64,000 nucleotides of DNA, taken from positions 230,042-294,041 of the forward strand of contig NZ_JACXIY010000014.1 in assembly GCF_014705655.1 (NCBI RefSeq). The letters run 5' to 3'. Source of the stretch: Paenibacillus arenilitoris. Its GTDB lineage: Bacteria > Bacillota > Bacilli > Paenibacillales > Paenibacillaceae. The translations under genes and the position numbers were made by a program. The notes beneath the pieces are model-generated. The model had not been told where the DNA came from. It did no database searches and was given only the letters and a program-made list of their open reading frames with translations. This document shows, one piece after another, positions 48,943 through 57,467 of the stretch (its first letter is position 1; the number at the start of each line of letters is the position of its first letter).

Positions 48943-49144
48943 GTGAGGCAAACTCACTAATAAGCGAGCCGAGGCTCACTAGCTTCACCGGATTTAAGCG
49001 GTTATCGCCGAATAGTGAGGCAAGCCTCACTCCCCGTGAAGGCAGCCTCATGGCGAGTGAGGTTTGCCTCACTATACGATACATGCCGCGCGAACGGCAA
49101 CGAAAGAATGAGGCTGGCCTCACTAATTAGTGAAGCCGCCTCAT
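48943..49144. repeat. Cluster of seven GTGAGGC-type palindromic repeats
   Basis: Boxes with arms GTGAG (or GCGAG, GTGAA, ATGAG) and CTCAC (or CTCAT) begin at 48943, 48964, 49015, 49036, 49057, 49108 and 49130, i.e. spaced 21, 51, 21, 21, 51, 22 bp. The best copies read AGTGAGGC-AA-GCCTCACT. In the two 51-bp gaps lie small hairpins (CCGGATTTAAGCGG; TGCCG...CGGCA). It fills most of the 379-bp stretch between the beta-lactamase-like and Lrp genes; a further inverted repeat AATAAG...CTTATT sits at 48900-48923. No coding potential. Confidence 0.85.
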
Positions 49145-49174
49145 AATTTTTCCGGCCTCCGAAAGACAGTCCCG

Positions 49175-49588
49175 TCAACTCCCGCCGATAACGACGGACA
49201 GCTTGTAATTCGCATGGCGATTTAGATCGCTCAGAAACTTGTCGAGCTCCTCGTTGGACGGAAACCGGCATTCCAGAAGGTAGCAGCCTTCGCCGCTAAT
49301 TTTATAATTATGAACGACGTACAGATCCTCCGAAGCGACGAACGACAAGAACGGCTGATGATCGTGGCTCTTCGTGAAAATCGTCAAAAACGCGTGAACC
49401 GCGAAGCCCGTTTTTTTATGATTCAGACGGACGGTATAGCCCTCGATGACTTCGTCTTCCTCCAGCTTGACGACCCGGTTGGCCGCCGCCTGGCCGGTCA
49501 GATGCACCTTCTCGCCCAGCTTCTTCATCGAAATTCGGCCGTCCTTGGCCAGTTCCTCCAATATCCGTTTATCCGTATGATCCAGCAT
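49175..49588 (-). CDS. Lrp/AsnC-family transcriptional regulator
   Basis: 137 residues. N-terminal helix-turn-helix LDHTDKRILEELAKDGRISMKKLGEKVHLTGQAAANRVVKLEEDEVI, then a RAM-type ligand domain (GYTVRLNHKKTGFAVHAFLTIF, YVVHNYKISGEGCYLLECRFPSNEELDKFL). Such proteins respond to amino acids. The ATG at 49588 gives the normal N-terminus; a longer frame adds nine unlikely residues. It diverges from the MBL-fold gene with 123 bp between. Confidence 0.93.
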   Translation of the reverse strand: MLDHTDKRILEELAKDGRISMKKLGEKVHLTGQAAANRVVKLEEDEVIEGYTVRLNHKKTGFAVHAFLTIFTKSHDHQPFLSFVASEDLYVVHNYKISGEGCYLLECRFPSNEELDKFLSDLNRHANYKLSVVIGGS

Positions 49589-49711
49589 CCGCGCCCAACC
49601 TCTTTCAACAATCAAGTTTGTCTGCCCCTATACGTGATTTTCGTTATGTATCCGCGCTTACCTAAATGCTAACCTAAAAGCAGAAATTAGGAAAGGGAGG
49701 CCTGTTGCGCC

Positions 49712-50467
49712 ATGAAAATCAGACAAATCCGAAACGCGACGATAGTGCTCGAATACGGGGGCGCCGTATTTTTGATCGATCCGTACCTCGCCCCGAAGGG
49801 GGCTTACCCGCCCGTCATCAACACGGCTAATCCAGTGAACAATCCGACCGCCGAATTGCCGGTCGCGGCAAGCGAGCTCGTCCGGGCAGATGCGGTCATC
49901 GTCACCCATCTGCATCCCGACCACTTCGACGCGGCGGCGATCGAGGCGCTTCCCAAAGACGCGTACATGATCGCGCAGTCGGAAGAAGACGCCGAAGCGA
50001 TCCGGGAAAAAGGGTTTCGGAGCGTGCGGCCGCTGGACGCCGCCGGCCGGTTGAAGGAGGTAAGGCTGAGCCGTACGGGAGGCCGGCACGGCACGGGGGA
50101 AATCGGCCGCATGATGGGGAACGTCTCCGGCGTCGTCTTCCGCCATCCGGACGAGAAGACGTTGTATATCGCGGGCGATACGATCTGGTGCGACGAAGTG
50201 GAGGAGGCGATCCGCGCGCATCGGCCGGACGTCATTATCGTCAACGGAGGCGCTGCGCAATTTCTGCAAGGCGACCCGATCACGATGGGCAAGGAAGATA
50301 TTTACCGGACGCACCTCGCGGCCCCGCAAGCGAAAATAATCGTCTCCCATATGGAGGCGGTCAACCATTGCTTCTTGTCCAGGCGGGAGCTGAACGCCTT
50401 CATTGAAGAGAAAGGCCTCGCCGCTACGATCGCGGTGCCTGAGGACGGAGAAACGATTATAGGTTAA
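49712..50467 (+). CDS. MBL-fold metallohydrolase
   Basis: 251 residues, metallo-beta-lactamase fold of the L-ascorbate-6-phosphate lactonase/YcbJ-like type: IRNATIVLEYGGAVFLIDPYLAP, metal-binding VIVTHLHPDHFDAAAIEALP near residue 65 (HxHxDH), YIAGDTIWCDEVEEAI and VSHMEAVNHCFLSRREL. It hydrolyses an unknown ester or lactone. Begins after GGGAGG. The terminator at 50479 closes it. Diverges from the Lrp gene, which may regulate it. Confidence 0.9.
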   Translation: MKIRQIRNATIVLEYGGAVFLIDPYLAPKGAYPPVINTANPVNNPTAELPVAASELVRADAVIVTHLHPDHFDAAAIEALPKDAYMIAQSEEDAEAIREKGFRSVRPLDAAGRLKEVRLSRTGGRHGTGEIGRMMGNVSGVVFRHPDEKTLYIAGDTIWCDEVEEAIRAHRPDVIIVNGGAAQFLQGDPITMGKEDIYRTHLAAPQAKIIVSHMEAVNHCFLSRRELNAFIEEKGLAATIAVPEDGETIIG

Positions 50468-50478
50468 GCCGGGAACCA

Positions 50479-50529
50479 AAAGCGGCGGACCGGGACGCGA
50501 TTGCGCATCCTGGTCCGCCGCCTTCTTAT
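50479..50529. terminator. Terminator between convergent MBL and GH43 genes
   Basis: Stem GCGGCGGACC / GGTCCGCCGC extended by GGA-GCG / CGC-TCC, followed by CTTCTTATT on the plus strand and by TTTTGG on the minus strand. Probably bidirectional. Confidence 0.8.
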
Positions 50530-50536
50530 TGGCTAT

Positions 50537-51481
50537 TCATCGATCGGGCGCCCCGAAATCGGGGGTCCCGTCCTCGCGCCATCCGAAAACCTGCGCTCTC
50601 GCATGGCGGTTCGGATCGTACAGCGGGTTGCCTTCGATCTCCTTGTACGGCCGCGCATGGTAGACGATAACGTCGTTGCCGTTCTCTTGCGTGAAGCTGT
50701 TGTGCCCCGGCCCGTATTGCCCGGTCTCGTCGCTGCTTTCGAACACGGGCCGCGCAGACTTGGACCAGGCGCCGGCGTCCATGACGTCGTCGTTCCCGGA
50801 AATCGTCAGCAGCCCCATGCAGTAGTGATGGTCCGTAGCGCTTGCCGAGTACGCAACGAAGATCCGTCCGCCCCGCTTCAGCACGGCCGCGCCCTCGTTG
50901 ACCCAAAATCCGATCCGCTCCCACGGATGCTCCGGCGTGGCGATCATCACTTCGCTGCCGGCGATCGTCCATGGATTGACAAGCTTGTCGATATAAAGAT
51001 TCGATATATGGTCGCGCTTCTCGGCCCAAATCGCATAACGCGAGCCGCGGTGCTCGAAGGTCGTCATGTCGAGCGAGAAGTCGGTAAACGCTTCGGACAG
51101 CGGATTGGCCTTGCGCATGATACCGAGCTCCGCCCACTGTCCCGCCAGCGGATCGGCGGCGCCGCACGTCAGCACGAACGGACGGATCTTCCAGATGTCG
51201 TCCCGCTCGCCAGCGGCGAAATAAATATACCAGCGGCCTTCGATGTAGTGGATTTCCGGCGCCCAGACGTGCTCGGACATTTCGCCCGCTTCGCGGCGGC
51301 GCCACAGCACCTTCTCCTCGGCGTCCGCCAGCCCTTGGATCGTGGCCGCCCTTCTCAATACGATGCGGTCGTATTCCGGAACCGAAGCCGTAAAATAATA
51401 ATGGCCGTCGCTATGCTTATAAACCCAAGGATCCGCGCGCTGCTCGATGACCGGATTCGCATACGTTTGATCGGATAACAT
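50537..51481 (-). CDS. Glycoside hydrolase family 43 enzyme (arabinan/arabinoside active)
   Basis: 314 residues, five-bladed propeller of GH43 without signal peptide. Putative catalytic acids are Asp in NPVIEQRADPWVYK, Asp in DFSLDMTTFEHRGS and Glu in GFWVNEGAAVLKRG. Other landmarks: HVWAPEIHYIEGRWYIYFAA and GPGHNSFTQENGND. It would remove arabinofuranosyl or xylosyl residues inside the cell from imported oligosaccharides. Start ATG is 9 nt from GAGGA. Last gene of the arabinose operon, 25 bp after the GH51 gene. Confidence 0.93.
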   Translation of the reverse strand: MLSDQTYANPVIEQRADPWVYKHSDGHYYFTASVPEYDRIVLRRAATIQGLADAEEKVLWRRREAGEMSEHVWAPEIHYIEGRWYIYFAAGERDDIWKIRPFVLTCGAADPLAGQWAELGIMRKANPLSEAFTDFSLDMTTFEHRGSRYAIWAEKRDHISNLYIDKLVNPWTIAGSEVMIATPEHPWERIGFWVNEGAAVLKRGGRIFVAYSASATDHHYCMGLLTISGNDDVMDAGAWSKSARPVFESSDETGQYGPGHNSFTQENGNDVIVYHARPYKEIEGNPLYDPNRHARAQVFGWREDGTPDFGAPDR

Positions 51482-51505
51482 AAGAATCATTCCTCTATGA
51501 AAAAT

Positions 51506-53002
51506 TTATTTGGCCATTCGGAACCGGATGACGTTCCAGGAATAAGGCGCGACGACGGCCTCGGCGCGGCCTCCGTCGACGATCGCCGCTTCGGCTTGCG
51601 CCGGCTTGATTTCATAAGGATTGTCCGACGTGTTGACCGCGTCGAGACGGTCGTGCTTCATGACGATATGCTCGGCGAACTTGCAGCCCTCGAAGTCGCG
51701 CAGGTCAAGCTTCAGCGCGATCGCCTCGTCGCCGCGGTTAACCGCGAAGACGGTCAGATCGCCCGTCTCTTCATTATACACGACTGCAGGGTCGAGCAGC
51801 GGTACGTCCGTGTACGATTTCGTATCGTATTTCGGGCTGTCGACAATGGCTCTCAGCACCGCGCCTCTGCCGTAAAGCGATACGTGCAGGAACGGGTAGA
51901 AGGTCGGGTTGCGCCAAGCGTTTCCGCCCTGTTCCGTCAGAATCATCGGAATCGTATTGACGAGCAGCGACTGGCAGGCGATCTTGATCCTATCCGCCCG
52001 GCGCAGCAGCGTCAGCGCCGCCGAGCCGAATACCAAGGCATCCTCCATGCGGAAGCGGACCCAATCATATGGCGACCCCGTCTGCCAAGGCACGTATTCC
52101 ACGTCCGGCTCGCGCCATACGTTCCATTCGTCGAAGGACAGATTCATCACTTTGTCGCTGCGTTTAACCCCTTTGACGTAATCGCAGGACGCGATGACCT
52201 CTTCGATTTGCTTCTCCATCTCGATCGGCATCGCCAGGTACGTCGGCGTATCGTTGTCGCGTTTTCCGATATAATGATGGAGCGAGAGCAGGTCCGCATG
52301 CTCATACGTATATTCGAGCACCGTCCGGTCCCATTCCGGGAATGTCGACATATGCCGCGCGGAGCTTCCGACCGCGACGAGCTCGACGTCCGGATCGACC
52401 CATTTCATCACTTTGGCCGTCTCGAGCGCCAGCTGCCCGTACTGCGAGGCCGTCTTGCGGGCGATCTGCCATTCGCCGTCCAGCTCGTTGCCGAGGCACC
52501 ATGTTTTGATTTTGTACGGATCCTTGACGCCGTGGGCTTTGCGGAGCTCGCTCCACTTCGTCCCGCCTTCGAAATTGCAGTATTCCAAAATATCCTTGGC
52601 CGCCTCGATGCCTCTCGTTCCGAGATTCACCGTCATAATCGCTTCCGCGCCGATCATGCGGGTCCACTGCATAAATTCGTTCAAGCCGAATTGATTCGTC
52701 TCGATCTGCCGCCAGGCCGGATCGACGATTCTCGGCCGCCGCTCCTTCGGGCCGATGCCGTCCTCCCAGTTGTAGCCGGAAGTGAAATTTCCGCCGGGAT
52801 ACCGGACGACCGACAATTGGAGTTCCTTGACCAGGTCCATGACGTCGCGGCGAAAGCCGTTCTCGTCCGCCGTCTTATGGCCCGGCTCGTAGATGCCGTT
52901 ATAAACGACGCTTCCCATATGCTCGACGAACGAGCCGAACATCCGGTCGCCGACGTCGCCGATCTTAAAATCCTTGCTTACAATCATCGATGCATGTTTC
53001 AT
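51506..53002 (-). CDS. GH51 alpha-N-arabinofuranosidase
   Basis: 498 residues, the standard length for intracellular bacterial GH51. Catalytic acid/base Glu173 in WCLGNELDGEWQIA and nucleophile Glu292 in LSFDEWNVW. N-terminal FGSFVEHMGSVVYNGIYEPGH and RYPGGNFTSGYNWEDGIGP are strongly conserved in the family. A C-terminal beta-sandwich completes it (residues about 395-498). It hydrolyses terminal alpha-L-arabinofuranosides from oligosaccharides. Lies 40 bp after the permease gene. Confidence 0.97.
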   Translation of the reverse strand: MKHASMIVSKDFKIGDVGDRMFGSFVEHMGSVVYNGIYEPGHKTADENGFRRDVMDLVKELQLSVVRYPGGNFTSGYNWEDGIGPKERRPRIVDPAWRQIETNQFGLNEFMQWTRMIGAEAIMTVNLGTRGIEAAKDILEYCNFEGGTKWSELRKAHGVKDPYKIKTWCLGNELDGEWQIARKTASQYGQLALETAKVMKWVDPDVELVAVGSSARHMSTFPEWDRTVLEYTYEHADLLSLHHYIGKRDNDTPTYLAMPIEMEKQIEEVIASCDYVKGVKRSDKVMNLSFDEWNVWREPDVEYVPWQTGSPYDWVRFRMEDALVFGSAALTLLRRADRIKIACQSLLVNTIPMILTEQGGNAWRNPTFYPFLHVSLYGRGAVLRAIVDSPKYDTKSYTDVPLLDPAVVYNEETGDLTVFAVNRGDEAIALKLDLRDFEGCKFAEHIVMKHDRLDAVNTSDNPYEIKPAQAEAAIVDGGRAEAVVAPYSWNVIRFRMAK

Positions 53003-53041
53003 GATTCCGCCACTCCGTTTCTCAATCTCTTTATGTTCTGT

Positions 53042-53863
53042 TTATTTCAGGCCGGATGTTGCGATGCCCTGCACGAAATAGCGCTGCGCCATCGCGTACA
53101 CGGCAACGAGAGGGACGAGCGAGATCGTTGCCGCGGCCAGCGTCGCGCCGTATTCGATCGTTCTTCCGCCCACGAACATGGCCAGACCCGCGGATAGCGT
53201 CCGCATTTCCGTCGAGCTTGTCAGCATTAATGGATAGATCAGGTCGTTCCAGTTGTTCATCAGCAGGAAAATGCCGAGCGTAACCATCGCGGATTTGCAC
53301 AGCGGGAGCATAATGTTCCAATAAATGCGAAATTCGTTCAAGCCGTCGACTCTTCCGGACTCCTCGAGGTCCTTGGGCAGCGACACGAAGAAGGACCGCA
53401 TCAAATAAATGCCGAACGGACTGGCCGCCCTCGGAAGAATAAGTCCCCAATACGTGTCCAGCATGCCCATCTTGTAAATTTGCACGAATAACGGAATCAT
53501 CATGACCTGGAACGGGATCATCATGAGAATGAGCACGAACGTATAGAGGAGCTTTCTGCCCTTGAACTTGATCCGGGCAAACGCGTATCCGGCGAGCGAA
53601 TCGAAAAACACGGATACGACCATGACGCCCACCGAAAAAATAACCGTATTTTTCAAAAAATCAAGCAGCGGGATTCTCTCCCATACCGTGGCGAATTGCG
53701 CGAAGCTGTAGCTGTCCGCGAAGAAGGTCGGCGGAAATTTGATCAGCGCCTGCTCGGATTTGAAGGAAGAGAGGAGAATCCACAAAAACGGATGGAGCAC
53801 GATAACCAGCAGCACGATGGCCAAAACGGAACCAAGCATCGTCATCAACGTCGTTTTATTCAT
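53042..53863 (-). CDS. Carbohydrate ABC transporter permease, MalG/AraQ type
   Basis: 273 residues with six membrane segments and the EAA loop at about residues 175-195 (LPKDLEESGRVDGLNEFRI). Typical ends: ILLSSFKSEQALI at the N-terminus, YAMAQRYFVQGIATSGLK at the C-terminus. The ATG lies 9 nt from AGGAGG. Inner-membrane half of the arabino-oligosaccharide importer with the next upstream gene. No ATPase in this operon. Confidence 0.92.
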   Translation of the reverse strand: MNKTTLMTMLGSVLAIVLLVIVLHPFLWILLSSFKSEQALIKFPPTFFADSYSFAQFATVWERIPLLDFLKNTVIFSVGVMVVSVFFDSLAGYAFARIKFKGRKLLYTFVLILMMIPFQVMMIPLFVQIYKMGMLDTYWGLILPRAASPFGIYLMRSFFVSLPKDLEESGRVDGLNEFRIYWNIMLPLCKSAMVTLGIFLLMNNWNDLIYPLMLTSSTEMRTLSAGLAMFVGGRTIEYGATLAAATISLVPLVAVYAMAQRYFVQGIATSGLK

Positions 53864-53876
53864 TGTCACTATCCTC

Positions 53877-54788
53877 CTAGCGCGCATCCGTCGATTCTTT
53901 GCTTTGGAAATACCGGTTCATCGTAAGCGACACGATCATGATAAAGATTAGCGTCATGACGGAAATCGCGGACGCGTAACCGAGATCGTAAGGCGCGGTC
54001 TGGAAGCCGCTCTTGTAAATATAGGTGACCAGCGTCTCCGTTTTGCCCAGCGGGCCGCCTTGCGTCGTCACGAAGATTTGGTCGAACACCTGCAGCGCCA
54101 TAATCGTTGCCGTGATGACGCTGAAGCCGAGCGCGGGGACGATGGACGGGATCGTGACATTGGCGAATTGCCGGAACTTCCCCGCCCCGTCGAGCTGGGC
54201 GGCCTCGTAGTACGAAGCGGGAATCGTCTGGACGGCCGCGACCAGAATGACCATCGTATAGCCGAAATTGCGCCATACCGTCATCAGGATAACCGCGGGC
54301 ATCGCCAGCTGGGGATCGCGCAGGAAGGCCAGCCGCGGAAGCCCGAGCCGCGTCAAATATTCGGTATATAAACCGATCTGCGGGTCAAGCAGGAACGACC
54401 ACATGATCCCGATCGCCGTCAACGAACAGACGAATGGCAGGAACAAGGCGGATCGGACGAATTTTCTAAGCCGGGTATTGCGGGACACGTAGACGGCCGC
54501 CAGCAAGGAAACGGCGATTTGGAGCGGAACCTCGAACGCCGTAAAGTAGGCCGTATTGCCGAAAGCGTTCCAGAACTTGCCGTCTCCCATCATTCTTATG
54601 AAATGATCGAGCCCGATGAAAGTCGCGGACTGCATGAACACGTCCATGCGCAGCGTGCTGACCGCAATCGTCGAGACAAGCGGAATGAACATGAAGATCA
54701 GCAAAACAAGAATGGCGGGAGCGATAAAGAGATAAGCCGCTCGTTCCGGTTTATTCAGAAAAGACGATACTTTTGAACTCGATTTCAT
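53877..54788 (-). CDS. Carbohydrate ABC transporter permease, MalF/AraP type
   Basis: 303 residues, six membrane segments; the EAA loop is IPASYYEAAQLDGAGKFRQF near residue 200, and the conserved VTTQGGPLGKTETLVTYIYK follows. The ATG is preferred to an upstream GTG because of spacing to GGGTG. It forms the pore with the MalG-type permease encoded 13 bp downstream. It follows the binding protein by 64 bp. Confidence 0.92.
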   Translation of the reverse strand: MKSSSKVSSFLNKPERAAYLFIAPAILVLLIFMFIPLVSTIAVSTLRMDVFMQSATFIGLDHFIRMMGDGKFWNAFGNTAYFTAFEVPLQIAVSLLAAVYVSRNTRLRKFVRSALFLPFVCSLTAIGIMWSFLLDPQIGLYTEYLTRLGLPRLAFLRDPQLAMPAVILMTVWRNFGYTMVILVAAVQTIPASYYEAAQLDGAGKFRQFANVTIPSIVPALGFSVITATIMALQVFDQIFVTTQGGPLGKTETLVTYIYKSGFQTAPYDLGYASAISVMTLIFIMIVSLTMNRYFQSKESTDAR

Positions 54789-54852
54789 ACCTATCACCCG
54801 CTTACTGTTATGGGCAGGGGCTGCGCAGCGGCAGCCCCCGCCGTTTCGTCGC

Positions 54853-56154
54853 TTATTGCTCGGATGCCAATAATTCGTCGATCGCTTCGGACGCGCTTTT
54901 CACCGCTTGCTCGACGTCCGAGCCGTTCTCGACGGCCTCGATGAGCAGCAGCAGCACCTCGTTGTTGATCCGGTCCGCGGTCAGCAAGCCTTGCAGGAAC
55001 GGCGCCGCGGCGTCTCCCATATCGGCCATGGCCGACACGACCGGATCCGCGCTAATCTCCGGATCCCGGGCGACCGCCTTCAGATAAGGAGGGAACCCAT
55101 TGCTGAGCGACCAGCGCTTCGCGATTTCCGGCGAGTTCCAATAGTTGATGAAGTCGTACACGGCCGCTTTCTCGACGTCGGGCGTTCCCTTCGGCACGGC
55201 GAACCCGATGCCGCCAAGCTCGGTGAACTGCGTATCGGAGCCTTTGGGCGGCAAGGCGATGCCGAAGTCGATCGAGCCGCTCTTCAGGCTCGGCACCATC
55301 CACGGACCGTTAATGTACATGGCCATCTGCCCGCTCTGCATCATTTTTTCCAAATCCGCGCTGGCGGCGCCTACCGGGCTGACTTTTTTGTCGACCACCA
55401 AATCCTGAAGCCACTTGAAGGTATCGATATTCTGCTGCGAGTTCAAGGCCGACTTCTTGCCGGCCTCGTCGACGACCGAGCCGCCGTTGCCGATAATGAA
55501 GGAAGCATAGTAAGCCGGCGCCCCGCTCGACGGGAATCCGATGCCGTACCGGTTTTTGGACGGATCGGTCAGCTTCACGGCGTATTCGGCCAGCTCCTCC
55601 AATGTCGCGGGCGCTTTGTCGGGATCCAGTCCGGCATCCTTGAACAGCTGCTTGTTCCAATACAGGTAGAGGCCGTTCATTTGCATCGGGAGCAAATACG
55701 GGCTGCCGTCCTTCGCGCCCAATTCCAGCGCCCCGTTCACGTAAGCGTCCCGGCTCGCGCCCGTCGCTTCGAAGAAGCCGCTCAAATCCTGGAACGTGCC
55801 GTTTTGGATAAACGGCGCAGCCGCCCCGCCGATCACGGCCGCGAAGCTCGGCGCCGTATCCGTCGATATGGCCGGCGGCAGCTTCTGGTTCAGCTGAGCC
55901 CACGGCATGACGTCCATTTTGATTTCAACCTTGTCCTTGTTCGCCTCGTTATACTCGTCCACGATCGTCTTGAGCAGCTCGCCGTCCGCGCCGGTGAAGC
56001 CGTTCCAGAACGACAGCGTCACTTTGCCGCCGGTCTCGCCGTTGCCGGAATTGGCGGCATTGCCGCCGCCGCAGGCCGTTAACGCGACGAGCAATACGGC
56101 CATGACGAGCGCCAGGAAAGCCCGGCCCTTCTTTTCTTTCCGTTGACTGTACAT
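54853..56154 (-). CDS. Arabino-oligosaccharide-type solute-binding lipoprotein
   Basis: 433 residues. Lipoprotein signal ALVMAVLLVALTACGGG with the modified Cys at about residue 28, then a Gly/Asn linker. Family 1 extracellular binding protein: VTLSFWNGFTGADGELLKTIVDEYN, SPYLLPMQMNGLYLYWNKQLF, GYGFPSSG-like RYGIGFPSSGAPAYY and MAMYINGPWMVPSL. It would deliver arabinosides or arabino-oligosaccharides. Begins after GGGGGG. First gene of the operon, with a LacI operator about 105 bp upstream. Confidence 0.9.
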   Translation of the reverse strand: MYSQRKEKKGRAFLALVMAVLLVALTACGGGNAANSGNGETGGKVTLSFWNGFTGADGELLKTIVDEYNEANKDKVEIKMDVMPWAQLNQKLPPAISTDTAPSFAAVIGGAAAPFIQNGTFQDLSGFFEATGASRDAYVNGALELGAKDGSPYLLPMQMNGLYLYWNKQLFKDAGLDPDKAPATLEELAEYAVKLTDPSKNRYGIGFPSSGAPAYYASFIIGNGGSVVDEAGKKSALNSQQNIDTFKWLQDLVVDKKVSPVGAASADLEKMMQSGQMAMYINGPWMVPSLKSGSIDFGIALPPKGSDTQFTELGGIGFAVPKGTPDVEKAAVYDFINYWNSPEIAKRWSLSNGFPPYLKAVARDPEISADPVVSAMADMGDAAAPFLQGLLTADRINNEVLLLLIEAVENGSDVEQAVKSASEAIDELLASEQ

Positions 56155-56259
56155 TCGGATCCCCCCGATAGTAAGATTCCTGTTTCCCTACCTTTAATGT
56201 GTCCCATTAACCAAAATTTGCTTAAGCCCCCGAGGAAACGATCACCTCCTCCATCGAAT

Positions 56260-56273
56260 TTAAATCGATTTAA
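56260..56273. promoter_or_regulatory. LacI-type operator in front of the arabinose operon
   Basis: 14-bp perfect palindrome TTAAATCGATTTAA in an A/T-rich context, centred on the CG typical of LacI-family sites, between the regulator and the binding-protein gene. An identical copy precedes the regulator gene itself. Confidence 0.85.
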
Positions 56274-56290
56274 TTTTTATTCAAAAAAAA

Positions 56291-57319
56291 TTAGTTGACC
56301 CGGCTTGATTCGCGGACGATTAATTCGGCCGGAATGATCGTTTGTTTGTCTCCGACTTCCTGTCCGGACAGCAGATCGATTATTTTGGTCGCGGCGACCG
56401 TACCGATCGTTCGCAGCGACTGGTGAATGGTCGTCAGCGCAGGCACCGTCATCGACGCCATCTCGATGTTGTCGCAGCCTACGATCGCGACTTCGTCCGG
56501 TATCGAAATGCCCGCGGCGCCCAGCGCCTTCATCGCGCCGATGGCCATCCGGTCGTTGCTCGAGAACAAACCGTCGAACGGAATCCCGCGCCCGATTAAT
56601 TCATGGACGGCCGCGACCCCGGATTCCATCGTGTAATCCGCCGTGACGACGAGCGAAGGATCGTACAGCACCTTGTAGTCTTCAAGCGCTTTCCTGTAGC
56701 CATCGAGCCGGTCGATGCTGACCTGGAATTCCATCGGACCGGTAATATGCGCGATCCGTCTCCTGCCCGCTTGCAGCAAATGTTCGGTCGCAAGATAAGC
56801 GCCCCCGTAATCGTCCCTCTCGACCGTGATGACGTCGTTATGGTGCCACTTGCCCAGGTAGACGACGGGAAAGCCCGATTCGACGATTCGGGATATATTG
56901 CTGTCGTTGATCGACGCGGGCCATAAAATAATGCCGTCCGCGCGCCGGTTTCTCATGATTTTGTCATAGGCGGCTTGTTCGTTCTGCTCGGTCGGCGCCG
57001 TCGATACCAAGAGATGGAACCCTTTCTGGACAAGCACTTCGGTAACGCCTTCAAGCAGCTCGACGAAATAGGGGTGAGAGAAAGCGTTGTGCGGCGTGTT
57101 CGGAAAGATCAGGGCGATCGTCTCCGCTCTCTTGGCGCGCAGGCTTCTGCCGATTTCGTTGGGCACGTAATTCAGGCGCCGCGCAGCCTCCTCCACCATT
57201 TCCTTCGTCTTGGCGCTCACCCTGGGGTCGTCCGCCAGGGCAAGCGACGCCGTTGCCGGGGATACGCCTACGATCTTCGCCAAATCCTTTAGCGTCAGGT
57301 TTCCTTTTTTATTCGACAT
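56291..57319 (-). CDS. LacI-family transcriptional repressor of the arabinose operon
   Basis: 342 residues. N-terminal helix-turn-helix LTLKDLAKIVGVSPATASLALADDPRVSAKTKEMVEEAARRLNYVPN with the hinge SLRAKR, then a periplasmic-binding-like effector domain (ETIALIFPNTPHNAFSHPYFVELLEG, VYLGKWHHNDVITVERDDYGGAY, SNDRMAIGAMKALGAAGISIPDEVAIVGCDN). It starts 20 bp downstream of an operator copy and ends 17 bp before the other, giving autoregulation plus control of the operon. Effector is probably arabinose or an arabinoside. Confidence 0.95.
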   Translation of the reverse strand: MSNKKGNLTLKDLAKIVGVSPATASLALADDPRVSAKTKEMVEEAARRLNYVPNEIGRSLRAKRAETIALIFPNTPHNAFSHPYFVELLEGVTEVLVQKGFHLLVSTAPTEQNEQAAYDKIMRNRRADGIILWPASINDSNISRIVESGFPVVYLGKWHHNDVITVERDDYGGAYLATEHLLQAGRRRIAHITGPMEFQVSIDRLDGYRKALEDYKVLYDPSLVVTADYTMESGVAAVHELIGRGIPFDGLFSSNDRMAIGAMKALGAAGISIPDEVAIVGCDNIEMASMTVPALTTIHQSLRTIGTVAATKIIDLLSGQEVGDKQTIIPAELIVRESSRVN

Positions 57320-57340
57320 CCATCACAGCATCCTTCGCAT

Positions 57341-57354
57341 TTAAATCGATTTAA
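57341..57354. promoter_or_regulatory. LacI-type operator in front of the regulator gene
   Basis: Second identical 14-bp TTAAATCGATTTAA palindrome, 21 bp upstream of the lacI-type start codon; supports autorepression. Confidence 0.85.
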
Positions 57355-57467
57355 TTAACACAATAATAATACGCTTACATCATTACGTCAATTACAAAAT
57401 AGCTCATTTCAGTCCAATCGTCAAATTGAGCGGGAGTCATTCCGGTTAAAATCGGAAACGCTCGCCG

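Noticed and set aside
51497..53197. 566-codon plus-strand frame opposite the GH51 gene
   Set aside because: Shadow of GH51, which has both catalytic glutamates; Arg/Asp/His-rich.
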